DNA of 6,984 nucleotides from Gemmatimonadota bacterium. GTDB lineage: Bacteria; Latescibacterota; UBA2968; UBA8231. This document shows positions 5,989-6,984 of this stretch, piece by piece. Within the stretch, counting starts at the first letter, position 1, and the number at the start of each line of letters is the position of its first letter. The stretch is taken from positions 1-6,984 of the forward strand of contig JAPOYQ010000147.1 in NCBI GenBank assembly GCA_026706505.1. The letters run 5' to 3'. The notes beneath the pieces are model-generated. The model did no database searches, had not been told where the DNA came from, and saw nothing but the letters and a program-made list of their open reading frames with translations. The translations under genes and the position numbers were made by a program.

Positions 5989-6900
5989 ATGGACAAGGCG
6001 GCATCAGCTTTAGCGCGCATGAAGGGACCAGTGGTCCCGCTCAATTTGTGCTTTGACGAGACCGGCGCGTTAGACCTCCAAGCAGTAGCTGCGTACGTGG
6101 ATTGGCTCAGCGCACACGGAGCGCCCATTCTGATGTTGACCTACGGCAGCAGCGAATTCGCTTGCCTAGATGACGAGGATATATGGGCCGTGACCGAAAC
6201 GGTGGGCCAAGCCTGCGCCGGCCGGGCCTTCTGCATCGGCGGTACTGGTTTTTGGAAGGCGGCAAAGACGCGAGATTATCTAGCCCATGCCCAAGCTGTA
6301 GGGATGGACGCGGTCAAAGTCCAAGTCCATCCCTATCTGGGCAATACCACGCCGGTTCTGGTCAATTACTTCGACGCCTTGGAAGGGGCCGCCGACATCC
6401 CCCTGCTGCTGTGGGCTGGCGGCCAACCTCCCTTCCCCTTGGAAGCCGCCGTGGAACTAGCCCAGCGCCCCCACATCATCGGCATGAAAAACGACGGCGA
6501 CCAATTCTACACGTATTACGACCTGATCCGCCAGACGCGCAATTTTGGTTTCGGGGTGATCAGCGGCGGGCAGATGCGCAATTTCGCCTTTGGCTATCCG
6601 CTCGGCTCTCCCGCCTATTTATGCACAGTCGCCCCCTTCCGACCCGACATTGCCAATGCCTTCTACAACGCGCTGGTCAACGGCGATGCAGCCGGGGCTT
6701 GGGATTTGGTGTATCGCTATGAAGAGCCGTGGTTGCAGTGGGCGATCAAACACAACTGGCTGGCTTCCATAAAAGCGGCCATCCAATTGAAGGGCCTCTA
6801 CCCCAACCACCGCTTAGGGCCGCCCCATCCAGCGCCGGAGCCGGGACTCGTCGAAGGGGTCAAAGCCCTGTTTGACGAGATATACGAGGGGGAATTTTAA
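5989..6900 (+). CDS. DHDPS / N-acetylneuraminate lyase superfamily protein (DapA-like)
   Basis: A 303-residue cytoplasmic TIM-barrel protein of the class I aldolase family that includes dihydrodipicolinate synthase (DapA) and N-acetylneuraminate lyase; length is typical. The N-terminus GPVVPLNLCFDETGALD fits the family start. The pyruvate carboxylate-binding motif, usually GTTGE, appears as G53-S-S-E56. The Schiff-base lysine is K167 in IIGMKND. The position of the catalytic tyrosine (LYNxP in DapA) reads LLLWAGGQP with W142, and the substrate arginine motif that follows in DapA is absent. It is therefore unlikely to be a true lysine-pathway DapA. The substrate is unknown; a 2-keto acid or sugar-acid aldolase or dehydratase is possible. 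ATG 5989 is supported by AGGAGA. It is the last gene of the apparent three-gene unit and the only one without an export signal. Confidence 0.88.
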   Translation: MDKAASALARMKGPVVPLNLCFDETGALDLQAVAAYVDWLSAHGAPILMLTYGSSEFACLDDEDIWAVTETVGQACAGRAFCIGGTGFWKAAKTRDYLAHAQAVGMDAVKVQVHPYLGNTTPVLVNYFDALEGAADIPLLLWAGGQPPFPLEAAVELAQRPHIIGMKNDGDQFYTYYDLIRQTRNFGFGVISGGQMRNFAFGYPLGSPAYLCTVAPFRPDIANAFYNALVNGDAAGAWDLVYRYEEPWLQWAIKHNWLASIKAAIQLKGLYPNHRLGPPHPAPEPGLVEGVKALFDEIYEGEF

Positions 6901-6901
6901 C

Positions 6902-6919
6902 GAGACCGTAGCCAGTCTC
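6902..6919 (+). other. Weak inverted repeat after the last gene
   Basis: GAGAC (6902-6906) can pair with GTCTC (6915-6919) around an 8-nt loop directly after the stop codon. There is no T tract. It could be part of a transcript 3' end, but support is poor. Confidence 0.2.
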
Positions 6920-6945
6920 CCCGGCCCCTAGGATGCGGTGCAAGG

Positions 6946-6966
6946 ACTGACCACTGACCACTAACT
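6946..6966. repeat. Short heptamer tandem repeat
   Basis: ACTGACC occurs twice in tandem (6946-6952, 6953-6959), followed by a degenerate copy ACTAACT (6960-6966). The repeat sits in the 84-bp noncoding end of the window, flanked by CCCCGG (6919-6924) and CCGGGG (6969-6974). No function can be assigned. Confidence 0.45.
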
Positions 6967-6984
6967 CTCCGGGGCGTCGAACAC

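Noticed and set aside
5989..6900. Naming the aldolase-family gene dapA
   Set aside because: The catalytic tyrosine and substrate arginine motifs of true DHDPS are not present, and no lysine-pathway gene is nearby.
6902..6974. Rho-independent terminator after the last gene
   Set aside because: The GAGAC/GTCTC stem is only 5 bp, the CCCCGG/CCGGGG arms enclose 44 nt, and neither is followed by a T tract.

Overview
The window is GC-rich and gene-dense, and every gene I can support lies on the plus strand. It is probably bacterial and from a Gram-negative lineage: there is an OmpR/PhoB-type two-component system, exported proteins with discoidin and sugar-binding-like folds, and a C-terminal domain of the FlgD-Ig / type IX sorting style. 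This mix, with an orphan DapA-superfamily aldolase, recalls uncultured FCB-group bacteria such as Latescibacterota or Poribacteria-like lineages. That placement is my inference from gene style and was not measured.

Layout. Bases 17-802 encode the transmitter half of a membrane histidine kinase, with its sensor part missing or outside the window and an in-frame stop just upstream. Its stop overlaps the start of the OmpR/PhoB-type response regulator (795-1475). A 125-bp spacer follows. It holds an 11-bp-periodic direct repeat that reads like a Pho box on the minus strand (1506-1523), then a 48-nt nested inverted repeat (1540-1587) touching a near-perfect Shine-Dalgarno (1588-1595).

Three genes follow in a tight row. 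The first (1601-3685) encodes an exported protein with TPR-like helices, a long Q/R/K/M-rich coiled coil and two tandem domains resembling the sugar-binding domain of GH2 glycosidases, but no catalytic domain. The second (3679-5961, probable TTG start overlapping the previous stop) encodes an exported protein with two discoidin-like domains, a beta-rich middle and a TPNGDGVND / FlgD-Ig-like C-terminus. The third (5989-6900) is a DHDPS/N-acetylneuraminate lyase superfamily protein that keeps the Schiff-base lysine but not the usual catalytic tyrosine. The last 84 bp are noncoding, with a weak inverted repeat and a short heptamer repeat.

Working together (inference): the two-component system may control the downstream three-gene unit through the repeat in the spacer. 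The two exported proteins look like envelope or surface glycan-binding or scaffold proteins, and the aldolase could process a sugar-acid or other keto-acid in the cytoplasm. I see no RNA genes, CRISPR arrays, transposases or attachment sites.
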